Assembly (NCBI GenBank): GCA_905234625.1
Contig: CAJOIC010000008.1
Span: forward strand, 1-37,441
From: an uncultured Oscillospiraceae bacterium
GTDB lineage: Bacteria > Bacillota > Clostridia > Oscillospirales > Oscillospiraceae
Direction: 5' to 3'
DNA: 37,441 nucleotides
Shown here one piece after another: positions 8,133 through 14,765 of this stretch; position 1 is the first letter of the stretch; each line of letters starts with the position of its first letter. The translations under genes were made by a program, and so were the position numbers. The notes beneath the pieces are model-generated. The model had not been told where the DNA came from and did not search any database. It saw only the letters and a program-made list of their open reading frames with translations.

Positions 8133-9272
8133 TCAGGCGTCCGCCGCGAGCTCCGCCAGGGCCCGGACGGCCGTGTCGATCTCCTCCTCCGTGGTGTACC
8201 AGGAGAAGCTGAAGCGCACCGCGCCCTGCTCCTTCGTCCCCAGGGCCTCGTGCATCCGGGGCGCACAGTGGGCGCCGGAGCGGACGGCGATGCCGTAGTC
8301 CTCCCACAGGGCGTCCGCCACGGCTCCCGAGTCCCAGTCCCACAGGTTGAGGGCCACGATGGCGGCCCGGTCCCCGGAGAGATCGCCGTAGACCGTGATC
8401 CCGGGGATGGACCGGACGCCCTCGTAAAAGCGCTTCGTCAGGGCGGCCTCCTTTTCCCGGATGGTCTCGGGACCGATCTTAAGAATGAAGTCCATGGCGG
8501 CGGCAAGGCCCGCCAGGCCGTGCCCGTTCATGGTGCCCGCCTCCAGGCGGGTGGGAAGCTGCTCCGGCTGCGCGCGGCTGTAAGTCTGCACGCCGGTGCC
8601 GCCCACGGCGAAGGGCCGGATATCGACCCCCTCCCGGAGGCAGAGCCCGCCGGTCCCCTGGGGGCCCATAAGACCCTTGTGGCCCGTGAAGCACAGCACG
8701 TCCGCGCCCAGCTCCTGCATGTCCACCGTCCGGGTCCCGGCCGTCTGGGCCGCGTCCACGATGAGAAGGGCGCCGTGGGCGTGGGCGATCTCCCCCACCC
8801 GGCGCAGGTCCACCAGGTTCCCCGTCAGGTTCGAGGCGTGGGTGCAGACCACGGCCTTCGTTTCCGGCCGGATGAGACGCTCGAGAGCCTCGTAGTCCGG
8901 GTTCCCGGCTTTGTCGGCGGGAACGAAGTCCGTGAGGATGCCCCGCTCCGCCTCCAGCCGGTAGAGCGGCCGGAGCACGGAATTGTGCTCGAGATCCGTG
9001 GCGATCACATGGTCGCCCCGGTCCAGAAGGCCGTTCAGGGCGATGTTCAGGGCCTCCGTCACGTTGGCGGTGAAGACGACGTGGTCCGGGCGGGGGCAGC
9101 GGAAGAGCTCCGCCGCCTTCACCCGGGCGCCGTAGATGGTCTGAGCCGCGTCCAGGCTCCCGGCGTGAGCGCCCCGGGCGCTGTTGCCCAGGGTCTCCAT
9201 GGCGTTCAGGACGGCCCTGGCGACCTGGGGCGGCTTTTTCAGCGTGGTGGCGGCGTTGTCCAGATATATCAT
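8133..9272 (-). CDS. EF2568-type cysteine desulfurase-like PLP enzyme of selenium metabolism
   Basis: 379 residues, class V aminotransferase fold. MIYLDNAATTLKKP begins the protein as in NifS/SufS enzymes. PLP contacts are visible: Asp173 and Gln176 (IVDAAQ) and the Schiff-base Lys199 (CFTGHKGLMGP). The sulfur/selenium-accepting Cys336 lies in RSGAHCAPRMHEAL. The short active-site loop resembles the group II (SufS/CsdB) type, which can act on selenocysteine. This matches the family named after Enterococcus faecalis EF2568, which occurs with orphan SelD and molybdenum hydroxylases (established by comparative genomics). Here it is divergent from the DUF3343-yqeC-yqeB-selD operon, supporting a role as the selenium or sulfur donor. 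The ribosome binding site is weak. Confidence 0.9.
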   Translation of the reverse strand: MIYLDNAATTLKKPPQVARAVLNAMETLGNSARGAHAGSLDAAQTIYGARVKAAELFRCPRPDHVVFTANVTEALNIALNGLLDRGDHVIATDLEHNSVLRPLYRLEAERGILTDFVPADKAGNPDYEALERLIRPETKAVVCTHASNLTGNLVDLRRVGEIAHAHGALLIVDAAQTAGTRTVDMQELGADVLCFTGHKGLMGPQGTGGLCLREGVDIRPFAVGGTGVQTYSRAQPEQLPTRLEAGTMNGHGLAGLAAAMDFILKIGPETIREKEAALTKRFYEGVRSIPGITVYGDLSGDRAAIVALNLWDWDSGAVADALWEDYGIAVRSGAHCAPRMHEALGTKEQGAVRFSFSWYTTEEEIDTAVRALAELAADA

Positions 9273-9355
9273 GCTCCGATCCGTCGGGCGCGGCGCGTCC
9301 GGCGGCTCCTCTCCTCTTGATGCGCCGCCCGCGGCAGGACGGCGCTGTTTCTATG

Positions 9356-9384
9356 ATTATAGCGTCTTTGCGCCGGATTGTGAA
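9356..9384 (-). promoter_or_regulatory. Promoter of the desulfurase-azlCD unit
   Basis: On the minus strand TTCACA (9379-9384), 17 bp and a perfect TATAAT (9356-9361). The -35 box overlaps the first of two TTGTGAAG repeats. Confidence 0.72.
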
Positions 9385-9414
9385 GTACCGGGCCGCGCTA
9401 AAACGCTTGTGAAG
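9378..9414. repeat. Direct repeat TTGTGAAG overlapping both divergent -35 boxes
   Basis: TTGTGAAG occurs at 9378-9385 and again at 9407-9414. The first copy covers the -35 box of the leftward promoter and the second covers the -35 box of the rightward promoter. A regulator binding here could control both selenium transcripts. The role is inferred from position only. Confidence 0.45.
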
Positions 9415-9435
9415 AAGGAAAAGCGCTGATATAAT
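9407..9435 (+). promoter_or_regulatory. Promoter of the DUF3343-yqeC-yqeB-selD-lysR operon
   Basis: TTGTGA (9407-9412), a 17-bp spacer and a perfect TATAAT (9430-9435), about 48 bp before the first ATG. Confidence 0.75.
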
Positions 9436-9483
9436 AAGCTTTGGACACATCGACGGCGGCGCGGGCCGCAGGGGGCATCGGAT

Positions 9484-9720
9484 ATGCGAAAGAAGGAACC
9501 CCGGGTCGTCATCACCTTCCACACCACGGCGGAGGCGATGGCGTTGGAGCGGATATGCAGAGAGCAGAGTATCGACGGCCGCCTGATGCCGGCGCCCCGG
9601 GCGCTCTCCGCCGACTGCGGCATCGCCTGGTGCTCGCCCCTTTCCCGGCGGGAGAGGCTGGAGGCGCTCATCGCGGACGGCGGCATCGAGGCGGCGGGCA
9701 TCCACGTTCTGGAGTGCTGA
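9484..9720 (+). CDS. DUF3343 small putative selenium/sulfur carrier
   Basis: 78 residues, the usual size. The pattern TTAEAMALERICREQSIDGRL followed by MPAPRALSADCGIAWC matches DUF3343 proteins, which carry the conserved SxDCG motif (Cys near residue 45) and are proposed selenium or sulfur carriers. It has two further cysteines, in IAWCS and in the final LEC. AGGGGG precedes the ATG. It is the first gene of the operon with yqeC, yqeB and selD, and starts divergently from the cysteine desulfurase, fitting a role in passing selenium from desulfurase to later steps. The carrier function is a proposal, not shown by the sequence. Confidence 0.82.
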   Translation: MRKKEPRVVITFHTTAEAMALERICREQSIDGRLMPAPRALSADCGIAWCSPLSRRERLEALIADGGIEAAGIHVLEC

Positions 9721-9721
9721 T

Positions 9722-10393
9722 ATGGAGATATCGACGCTATTGGAGATACGTCCCGGCGTCACCGCCATCATCGGCGGCGGCGGCAAGACCACGCTGATGC
9801 ATACCCTGTCGCGGGAGCTCATGGGCCGCGGCAGAGTGATCCTCTGCACCACCACCCATATCCTCGTCCCGGAGGATCTTGACGTGGTGACCGGACCGGA
9901 CGCGGCCCGGGTCCGGGGGATCCTGGCCCGCCGGAGGGCGGTGTGCGTCGGCACGCCCTGCCAGGAGAACAAGCTCACCGCGCCGCAGATCCCCATGGAG
10001 GAGCTCTCGGCGCTGGCGGACTATATCCTCGTGGAGGCGGACGGCTCCCGGGGGCTGCCGCTCAAGGCCCATGCGGGGCATGAGCCGGTGATCCCCGCCT
10101 GCGCGGATCAGACGATCCTGGTGGCGGGGGCAGACGGGTTCGGACATCCCATTCGGGAGGCGTGCCACCGTCCGGAGCTCTACGCGCGGCTTTCCGGCGG
10201 GTCCTTGGACGAGCCCGTTTCGCCCCGGCTCGCCGCCCGGGTGATCGTCGCAGAGGGCCTGGGGGACCGGGTCTTCATCAACAAAACGGAAGACGCCGCC
10301 GCCCGGGAGAATGCCCGGGAGCTGGCGGCTCTGCTGGACTGCCCGGCGGTGGGCGGGAGCCTGTGGAAGGGGGAATACGAATGCTTGTGCTGA
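9722..10393 (+). CDS. yqeC: YqeC, selenium-dependent hydroxylase accessory protein
   Basis: 223 residues. A P-loop is clear near the start (GGGGKTT, residues 18-24), followed by CTTTHILVPE and the strand ILVEADGSRGLPLK, the conserved YqeC pattern; LGDRVFINKTED lies near the C-terminus. The protein is a cytoplasmic NTPase-like factor known from comparative genomics to accompany selenium-dependent molybdenum hydroxylases; its precise reaction is not established. The ATG follows the DUF3343 stop codon by one base, and its end overlaps the yqeB start by 13 bases, so translation is probably coupled. Confidence 0.92.
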   Translation: MEISTLLEIRPGVTAIIGGGGKTTLMHTLSRELMGRGRVILCTTTHILVPEDLDVVTGPDAARVRGILARRRAVCVGTPCQENKLTAPQIPMEELSALADYILVEADGSRGLPLKAHAGHEPVIPACADQTILVAGADGFGHPIREACHRPELYARLSGGSLDEPVSPRLAARVIVAEGLGDRVFINKTEDAAARENARELAALLDCPAVGGSLWKGEYECLC

Positions 10394-11181
10394 TCCGGGG
10401 CGCGGGAGATCTCGCCAGCGGCATTGCTCTGCGGCTGCGGCACAGCGGCATGGACGTGGTCATGACGGACATCGAAAAGCCCACCTCCATCCGCCGGACC
10501 GTCTCCTTTTCCGAGGCCATAAGGTGCGGCGCCTGCGCCGTGGAGGATGTGGAGGCCCGGCGGGCCGCGGACGCCCGGGAGGCTCTGGCCCTGTTGGACC
10601 GGGGCGTCGTCCCCGTCCTGGCCGATCCGGACTGCGCCTGCCGGGAGGAGCTCCGGCCCGACGCGCTGGTGGACGCCATCCTGGCAAAGCGAAACCTCGG
10701 CACGGCCATGACCGACGCCCCTGTCGTGGTGGGCGTGGGTCCGGGATTTACCGCCGGACGGGACTGTCACGCCGTGGTGGAGACCATGCGCGGCCATACC
10801 CTGGGCCGGGTCATCTATGATGGCAGCGCCCTGCCCAACACCAACGTCCCCGGGCTCATCGGCGGCTTTGCCGGGGAGCGGGTCCTCAGGGCTCCGGCAG
10901 ACGGCAGCTTCACGGCGACAGCCGATATCGGCGATACGGTGGAGGCGGGGGATACCGTGGGCGTCGTCGCCGGGGCGCCCATGCGCTGCACCATCGGCGG
11001 GGTCCTCCGGGGCCTTCTGGCGGATGGCGTGGAGGTCCGCCGGGGCATGAAGGCCGGAGACGTGGATCCCCGGTCAGACGCGGCCTACTGCCATACGGTC
11101 TCCGACAAGGCCCTGGCCGTGGGCGGGGGCGTGCTGGAAGCGATCCTGCATTTTTCGGGAGGAACAGGCTATGGAAAGTGA
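10381..11181 (+). CDS. yqeB: YqeB, selenium-dependent molybdenum hydroxylase maturation protein
   Basis: 266 residues from the ATG at 10381, preceded by GGGGG in the end of yqeC; the reading frame is open further upstream but no better start exists. The N-terminus has a Rossmann-like GAGDLASGIALRL (from residue 7), followed by MTDIEKPTSIRR and ILAKRNLGTAMTDAPVVVGVGPGF, the characteristic YqeB segments, similar to XdhC-type proteins. YqeB is a marker for hydroxylases with a labile selenium ligand and is thought to help mature the molybdenum centre. It overlaps yqeC and selD on either side. Haft and Self described this family by comparative genomics; the mechanism is still inferred. Confidence 0.93.
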   Translation: MLVLIRGAGDLASGIALRLRHSGMDVVMTDIEKPTSIRRTVSFSEAIRCGACAVEDVEARRAADAREALALLDRGVVPVLADPDCACREELRPDALVDAILAKRNLGTAMTDAPVVVGVGPGFTAGRDCHAVVETMRGHTLGRVIYDGSALPNTNVPGLIGGFAGERVLRAPADGSFTATADIGDTVEAGDTVGVVAGAPMRCTIGGVLRGLLADGVEVRRGMKAGDVDPRSDAAYCHTVSDKALAVGGGVLEAILHFSGGTGYGK

Positions 11182-12211
11182 AGTAAAGCTCACGAAGCTG
11201 GCAAACTGCGCGGGCTGCGGCGCCAAGGTGGGCGCGGGGGTCCTGGCGCAGCTGCTGGGGGACCTGAAGGTCCTCCGGGACCCCAACCTGCTGGTGGGCT
11301 TTGACAGGAGCGACGACGCCAGCGTCTATAAGATCACGGAGGACCTGGCCCTGGTGCAGACGGTGGACTTCTTCCCGCCCATCGCCGACGATCCCTATAC
11401 CTTCGGGCAGATCGCCGCCGCCAACGCCCTGTCGGACGTCTACGCCATGGGGGGCGAGCCGAAGCTGGCCCTCAACATCATGGCGGTGCCGGAAAAGCTC
11501 CCGAGGGAGGCTGTGCACGAGATCCTGCGGGGCGGCTACGAGAAGGCCTACGAGGCCGGGGCCATCATCACCGGGGGTCACAGCATCCTGGACAACGAGC
11601 CGAAATACGGTCTCGCGGTGACGGGCTTCGTCCATCCGGACCGCGTGCTGACGAACAGCGGCGCCAGGCCCGGGGACGTGCTGATCCTGACGAAGCCATT
11701 GGGCATCGGCATCCTGACCACCGCCGCCAAGGTCTCCCTCACCTCGGAGGAGGGCATGGCGCTGGCGGTGAAGCTCATGACCACCCTGAACAAGACCGCC
11801 CGGGACGCCATGGTCCGCTACCGTGTCCACGCCTGCACGGACGTGACAGGCTTCGGCCTTCTGGGCCACGGCGTGGAGATGGCCGAGGGCAGCGGCGCGG
11901 AGCTCCATCTGGACGTGGGGGCCGTCGACCTCATCCCCGAGGCGCTGGAATTTGCCAAAATGGGCATCCTGCCGGAGGGGATGTACCGCAACCGCAGCTT
12001 TGCCGAGCCCCATGTGGACCCCGGGGAGACAGAACTGGCAAAGCAGGACATGCTCTATGACCCCCAGACCTCCGGCGGCCTGCTGATGGCGGTGGACCCC
12101 GGGGACGCGGAGGCGCTCATGGAGGAGCTGCGCTCCGCCGTGCCCTCCGCCCAGCGGATCGGGACCGTCCGGGCCTACCGGGGCGGGAAGCGGATCTATC
12201 TCCACCCATGA
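11171..12211 (+). CDS. selD: Selenide, water dikinase (selenophosphate synthase)
   Basis: 346 residues, full length. SelD makes selenophosphate from selenide and ATP. The active-site motif AGCGAK is present: Cys16 corresponds to E. coli Cys17 and Lys19 to the essential Lys20; the active-site position is Cys, not selenocysteine. Metal and nucleotide contacts are visible in VGFDRSDDASVY, TVDFFPPIADDPY, AANALSDVYAMGG and TGGHSI; DPQTSGGLL lies near the C-terminus. It overlaps yqeB at its start and the LysR gene at its end. No selA or selB lies in the window, so this may be an 'orphan' SelD that serves only molybdenum hydroxylases, but the rest of the genome would be needed to say so. Confidence 0.97.
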   Translation: MESEVKLTKLANCAGCGAKVGAGVLAQLLGDLKVLRDPNLLVGFDRSDDASVYKITEDLALVQTVDFFPPIADDPYTFGQIAAANALSDVYAMGGEPKLALNIMAVPEKLPREAVHEILRGGYEKAYEAGAIITGGHSILDNEPKYGLAVTGFVHPDRVLTNSGARPGDVLILTKPLGIGILTTAAKVSLTSEEGMALAVKLMTTLNKTARDAMVRYRVHACTDVTGFGLLGHGVEMAEGSGAELHLDVGAVDLIPEALEFAKMGILPEGMYRNRSFAEPHVDPGETELAKQDMLYDPQTSGGLLMAVDPGDAEALMEELRSAVPSAQRIGTVRAYRGGKRIYLHP

Positions 12212-12225
12212 AAGGACAGAATCCG

Positions 12226-13128
12226 ATGCTGCTGTTTTCCCTCAAGCAGCTGGAGGCCTTCACCGCCGTGGTGGAGTGCGGCAGCTTTTCCCGGGCCGCC
12301 TCCGAGCTGTTTTTGGCGCAGTCCACGGTCAGCGCCCATGTGAGTGCCCTGGAAAAGATCCTGGGAGAGCAGCTGCTCATGCGGGGGGACCGGCGCCCCA
12401 TCGAGCTCACCGCCGCCGGCAGCCGGGTCTATCCCCTGGCCAAGAGGATCCTGGCGGAGGGCCGGGGGCTGCAGGAGCTCTTCCAGAACGAGGAGGAGGA
12501 CGCCCCTCTGCTGCTGGGCGCGTCCACGGTGCCGGGACAGTACCTCCTGCCGGGGTATCTGGCGGCGTTCCTGCGGAAGCATCCGAACCTGCGCTATACC
12601 CTCCGGCGGGGGGATTCCGCCTCCATCCACCGCCTGATCCGGAGCGGCGACGTGCACCTGGGCTTCGTCGGCGCGAAGCTGGAGCCGGAGACTTACGAGT
12701 ATATCCCCCTGGCCCGGGACACCCTGGTCATGGTGACCCGGAACAACGACCGGTACCGGAGCCTGCGGGAGAGAGGCACCCTGGGCAGGGAGCTTCTGTC
12801 CGAGCCCACCGTGGCCCGGGAGGAGGGCTCCGGCACGGACCGGGCCGTGCAGAATTATATGAGCGCCATCGGATACCCCCGGGATACCCTGCGGATCCTG
12901 GCCCGGGTGGACGATCCCGAGACCATCAAGCGGATGGTATCCCAGGGGGTGGGCGTGTCGGTGCTGTCCGCCCTGGCCGTGGCCCGGGAGGTGGAGGATG
13001 GCACCCTCCTGGCCTTCCCCATGGACGAGGAGGGGCTCCATCGGGACATCTTCCTCCTCTACCGCCGGGACGTCCCCCTGAGCCGGACGGAGCGGCAGTT
13101 CGTCGAATATCTGAAGCGTATCTCCTGA
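12226..13128 (+). CDS. LysR-family regulator at the end of the selD operon
   Basis: About 300 residues. The N-terminal winged HTH is clear (LKQLEAFTAVVECGSFSRAA, then LAQSTVSAHVSALEKIL), followed by a periplasmic-binding-like effector domain (LLGASTVPGQYLLPGYLAAF and GDVHLGFVGAKLE). It resembles the CysB/CysL-like regulators of sulfur and selenium genes. An ATG at 12208 overlaps the selD stop codon, but AAAGGA lies nine bases before the ATG at 12226 and the resulting N-terminus (MLLFSLKQLEAF) is the family's usual one, so I prefer that start. Being inside the operon suggests it senses a selenium or molybdenum-hydroxylase related signal and controls this island; the ligand is not known. Confidence 0.92.
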   Translation: MLLFSLKQLEAFTAVVECGSFSRAASELFLAQSTVSAHVSALEKILGEQLLMRGDRRPIELTAAGSRVYPLAKRILAEGRGLQELFQNEEEDAPLLLGASTVPGQYLLPGYLAAFLRKHPNLRYTLRRGDSASIHRLIRSGDVHLGFVGAKLEPETYEYIPLARDTLVMVTRNNDRYRSLRERGTLGRELLSEPTVAREEGSGTDRAVQNYMSAIGYPRDTLRILARVDDPETIKRMVSQGVGVSVLSALAVAREVEDGTLLAFPMDEEGLHRDIFLLYRRDVPLSRTERQFVEYLKRIS

Positions 13129-13133
13129 CCAGG

Positions 13134-13168
13134 ATAAGCTATTATCGTTTTTTTCGATAATAGCTTAT
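13134..13168. promoter_or_regulatory. Perfect 14-bp palindrome with T7 loop ahead of the yedE promoter
   Basis: ATAAGCTATTATCG (13134-13147) and its exact complement (13155-13168) are separated by seven T. It lies six bases after the LysR stop and 20 bases before the -35 box of yedE, centred near -70. It could be the operator of the LysR protein or an unusual AT-rich terminator; no T-tract follows directly on the plus strand. Confidence 0.55.
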
Positions 13169-13187
13169 TTCTATCGTTTTTGCCTGT

Positions 13188-13216
13188 TTGACAGGAGAAG
13201 GGCGATATTTTACAAT
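13188..13216 (+). promoter_or_regulatory. Strong promoter of yedE and the tusA-like gene
   Basis: A perfect TTGACA (13188-13193), 17 bp and TACAAT (13211-13216), 67 bp before the yedE ATG. Confidence 0.8.
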
Positions 13217-13283
13217 AACTTTGTGGATTCTGTAACACAAAGAGGGCGGTCCTGAGCCGTCCGGGAAGGGAGAGGTTTCACTT

Positions 13284-14390
13284 ATGTCGAAAAGGATCAA
13301 TCCCTGGGTGCTGGTCACGGGCGTCGCCGTAGGTATCGCGGCGCTGGTCCTGACCGCCCTGGGCAACCCCGCCAACATGGGCTTCTGCATCGCCTGCTTC
13401 GTGCGGGATATCGCCGGCGCGGTCAAGCTGCACACCGCGGAGCCCGTGCAGTATTTCCGTCCGGAGATCGTCGGCCTCGTCCTGGGCGCCATGATCATGG
13501 CCCTGGCCACGGGCGAGTTCAAGGCCCGGGCGGGCTCGTCTCCGGCCACCCGCTTCGTCATCGGCATGTTCGTCATGATCGGCGCGCTGGTGTTTCTCGG
13601 CTGCCCGCTGCGCATGGTCATCCGCATGGGCGGCGGCGATCTGAACGCCTTTGTGGGTCTCGCGGGCTTTGCCTTGGGCATCCTGATCGGCGTGTTTTTC
13701 GTGAAGAAGGGCTTTTCCCTCAAGCGCGCCTATACGGTGGGGTCGACCGAGGGCTTTGCCCTGCCCGCCGTGCTGGTGATCCTGTTCGTGCTGTTTCTGG
13801 CGGTGCCCTCCATTTTCGCGTTTTCCGAGAGCGGCCCCGGCTCCAAGCACGCCGCGGTGTTCGCGTCGCTCCTCATTGCCATGGCGGTGGGCGCCCTGGT
13901 GCAGAAGTCCCGCCTGTGCATGGTGGGCGGCATGCGCGACGCTGTGATGTTCGGTGATTTTTCCCTGCTGTCCGGCTTCGCGGCGATCTTCCTCACCGTG
14001 CTGATCGGGAACCTCATCCTGGGCAACTTCAAGGGCTTCTCCACCTATCTTCAGCCCATCTCCCACGCCAGCCAGCTCTGGAACCTGCTGGGCATGGCGC
14101 TGGTGGGGTGGGGGAGCATCCTCCTGGGCGGCTGCCCGCTGCGTCAGCTGATCCTGGCGGGAGAGGGCAACGGCGACAGCGCCGTCACCGTCCTCGGCAT
14201 GCTGGTGGGCGCGGCCTTCGCCCATAACTTCAAGCTGGCCGGCTCCGCCGCCAGCCTGACGGACGGGGTGTATTCCGCCGGCGGCATCTCCGTGAACGGC
14301 AAGGTGGCCGTGTTCATCGGTTTTGCCGTCCTGCTGGTCATCTCCCTTATGAACATATCGAGACAGAAAAAGGAGGCGGCGAAGAAATGA
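13284..14390 (+). CDS. yedE: YedE-type selenium/sulfur membrane transporter
   Basis: 368 residues with about ten membrane helices, in two homologous halves. Family motifs are seen twice: FLGCPLRMVIRMGGGDLNAF in the first half and LLGGCPLRQLILAGEGNGD in the second, plus cysteines in GFCIACFVRD and KSRLCMVGGMRD. YeeE/YedE proteins move thiosulfate or a related reduced sulfur or selenium species across the membrane through conserved cysteines; the selenium-linked subgroup is found next to selenium genes and TusA-like carriers, as here. AGGGAGAGG precedes the ATG. Its stop overlaps the next gene by four bases. Specificity for selenium is inferred from context. Confidence 0.92.
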   Translation: MSKRINPWVLVTGVAVGIAALVLTALGNPANMGFCIACFVRDIAGAVKLHTAEPVQYFRPEIVGLVLGAMIMALATGEFKARAGSSPATRFVIGMFVMIGALVFLGCPLRMVIRMGGGDLNAFVGLAGFALGILIGVFFVKKGFSLKRAYTVGSTEGFALPAVLVILFVLFLAVPSIFAFSESGPGSKHAAVFASLLIAMAVGALVQKSRLCMVGGMRDAVMFGDFSLLSGFAAIFLTVLIGNLILGNFKGFSTYLQPISHASQLWNLLGMALVGWGSILLGGCPLRQLILAGEGNGDSAVTVLGMLVGAAFAHNFKLAGSAASLTDGVYSAGGISVNGKVAVFIGFAVLLVISLMNISRQKKEAAKK

Positions 14391-14590
14391 TCGACGCGCG
14401 TGGTCAGAGCTGTCCCATCCCCGTGGTCATGGTACAGCAGGAGGTCAAGAGGACCCAGCCCCGGGAGCTGCAGGTGCAGGTCGACAGTATGGTGTGCGTT
14501 GAGAACATATCCCGCTACGCCGCGCTGCAGGGCTACGCCGTCACCGTAGACGAGGACGGCGGCGAGTATACCATGACCCTGAAAAAGTAA
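14387..14590 (+). CDS. TusA/SirA-like selenium or sulfur carrier, single domain
   Basis: 67 residues. The motif MIDARGQSCPIPVV contains the Cys9-Pro-x-Pro signature of TusA proteins, in which the Cys carries a persulfide (or a selenium equivalent) between partners. The rest fits the two-layer fold (LQVQVDSMVCVENISRYA, YAVTVDEDGGEYTMTLKK). It overlaps yedE by ATGA, so the transported species is presumably handed directly to this carrier. The longer 'selenium metabolism protein YedF' carries an extra C-terminal domain that is missing here. A terminator follows. Confidence 0.9.
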   Translation: MIDARGQSCPIPVVMVQQEVKRTQPRELQVQVDSMVCVENISRYAALQGYAVTVDEDGGEYTMTLKK

Positions 14591-14609
14591 ACATACCCCC
14601 ACACCCCCC

Positions 14610-14639
14610 GAAACGCCCTGCCGCCGCGCAGGGCGTTTC
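14610..14639 (+). terminator. Terminator after the tusA-like gene
   Basis: A perfect 12-bp stem (14610-14621 with 14628-14639), loop of six bases. The tail is only weakly T-rich (CCCTTTCCC). Confidence 0.65.
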
Positions 14640-14673
14640 CCTTTCCCGGAGGCGGACGGGCCGCGCTTTTTTA

Positions 14674-14701
14674 TTGCATTCCACCGGGATTGTGATAAAA
14701 T
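14674..14701 (+). promoter_or_regulatory. Promoter of the fused molybdenum hydroxylase gene
   Basis: TTGCAT (14674-14679), 16 bp and TAAAAT (14696-14701). The spacer contains GGGATTGTGA, similar to GGATTGTGAAG in the desulfurase/DUF3343 divergent promoter. Confidence 0.6.
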
Positions 14702-14765
14702 AAATTATAAGTACTCAGGGACGTTCCGTCCAAGGCCGGACGTTCTCACCAAAGGAGCGGCGCCC

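Noticed and set aside
13134-13168. The T7-loop palindrome as a standard intrinsic terminator
   Set aside because: The stem is AT-rich, the T run lies in the loop and not after the stem, so termination alone is not convincing; kept as a candidate operator.
11171-14590. Selenocysteine (in-frame UGA) codons or SECIS-like elements in the selenium genes
   Set aside because: All genes have uninterrupted frames ending at conserved positions; SelD has Cys at the active site and no hairpin after a UGA is needed.
14591-14765. A molybdenum-cofactor riboswitch ahead of the hydroxylase gene
   Set aside because: The interval holds the terminator hairpin of the previous gene and a promoter; I could not find the conserved Moco riboswitch core.
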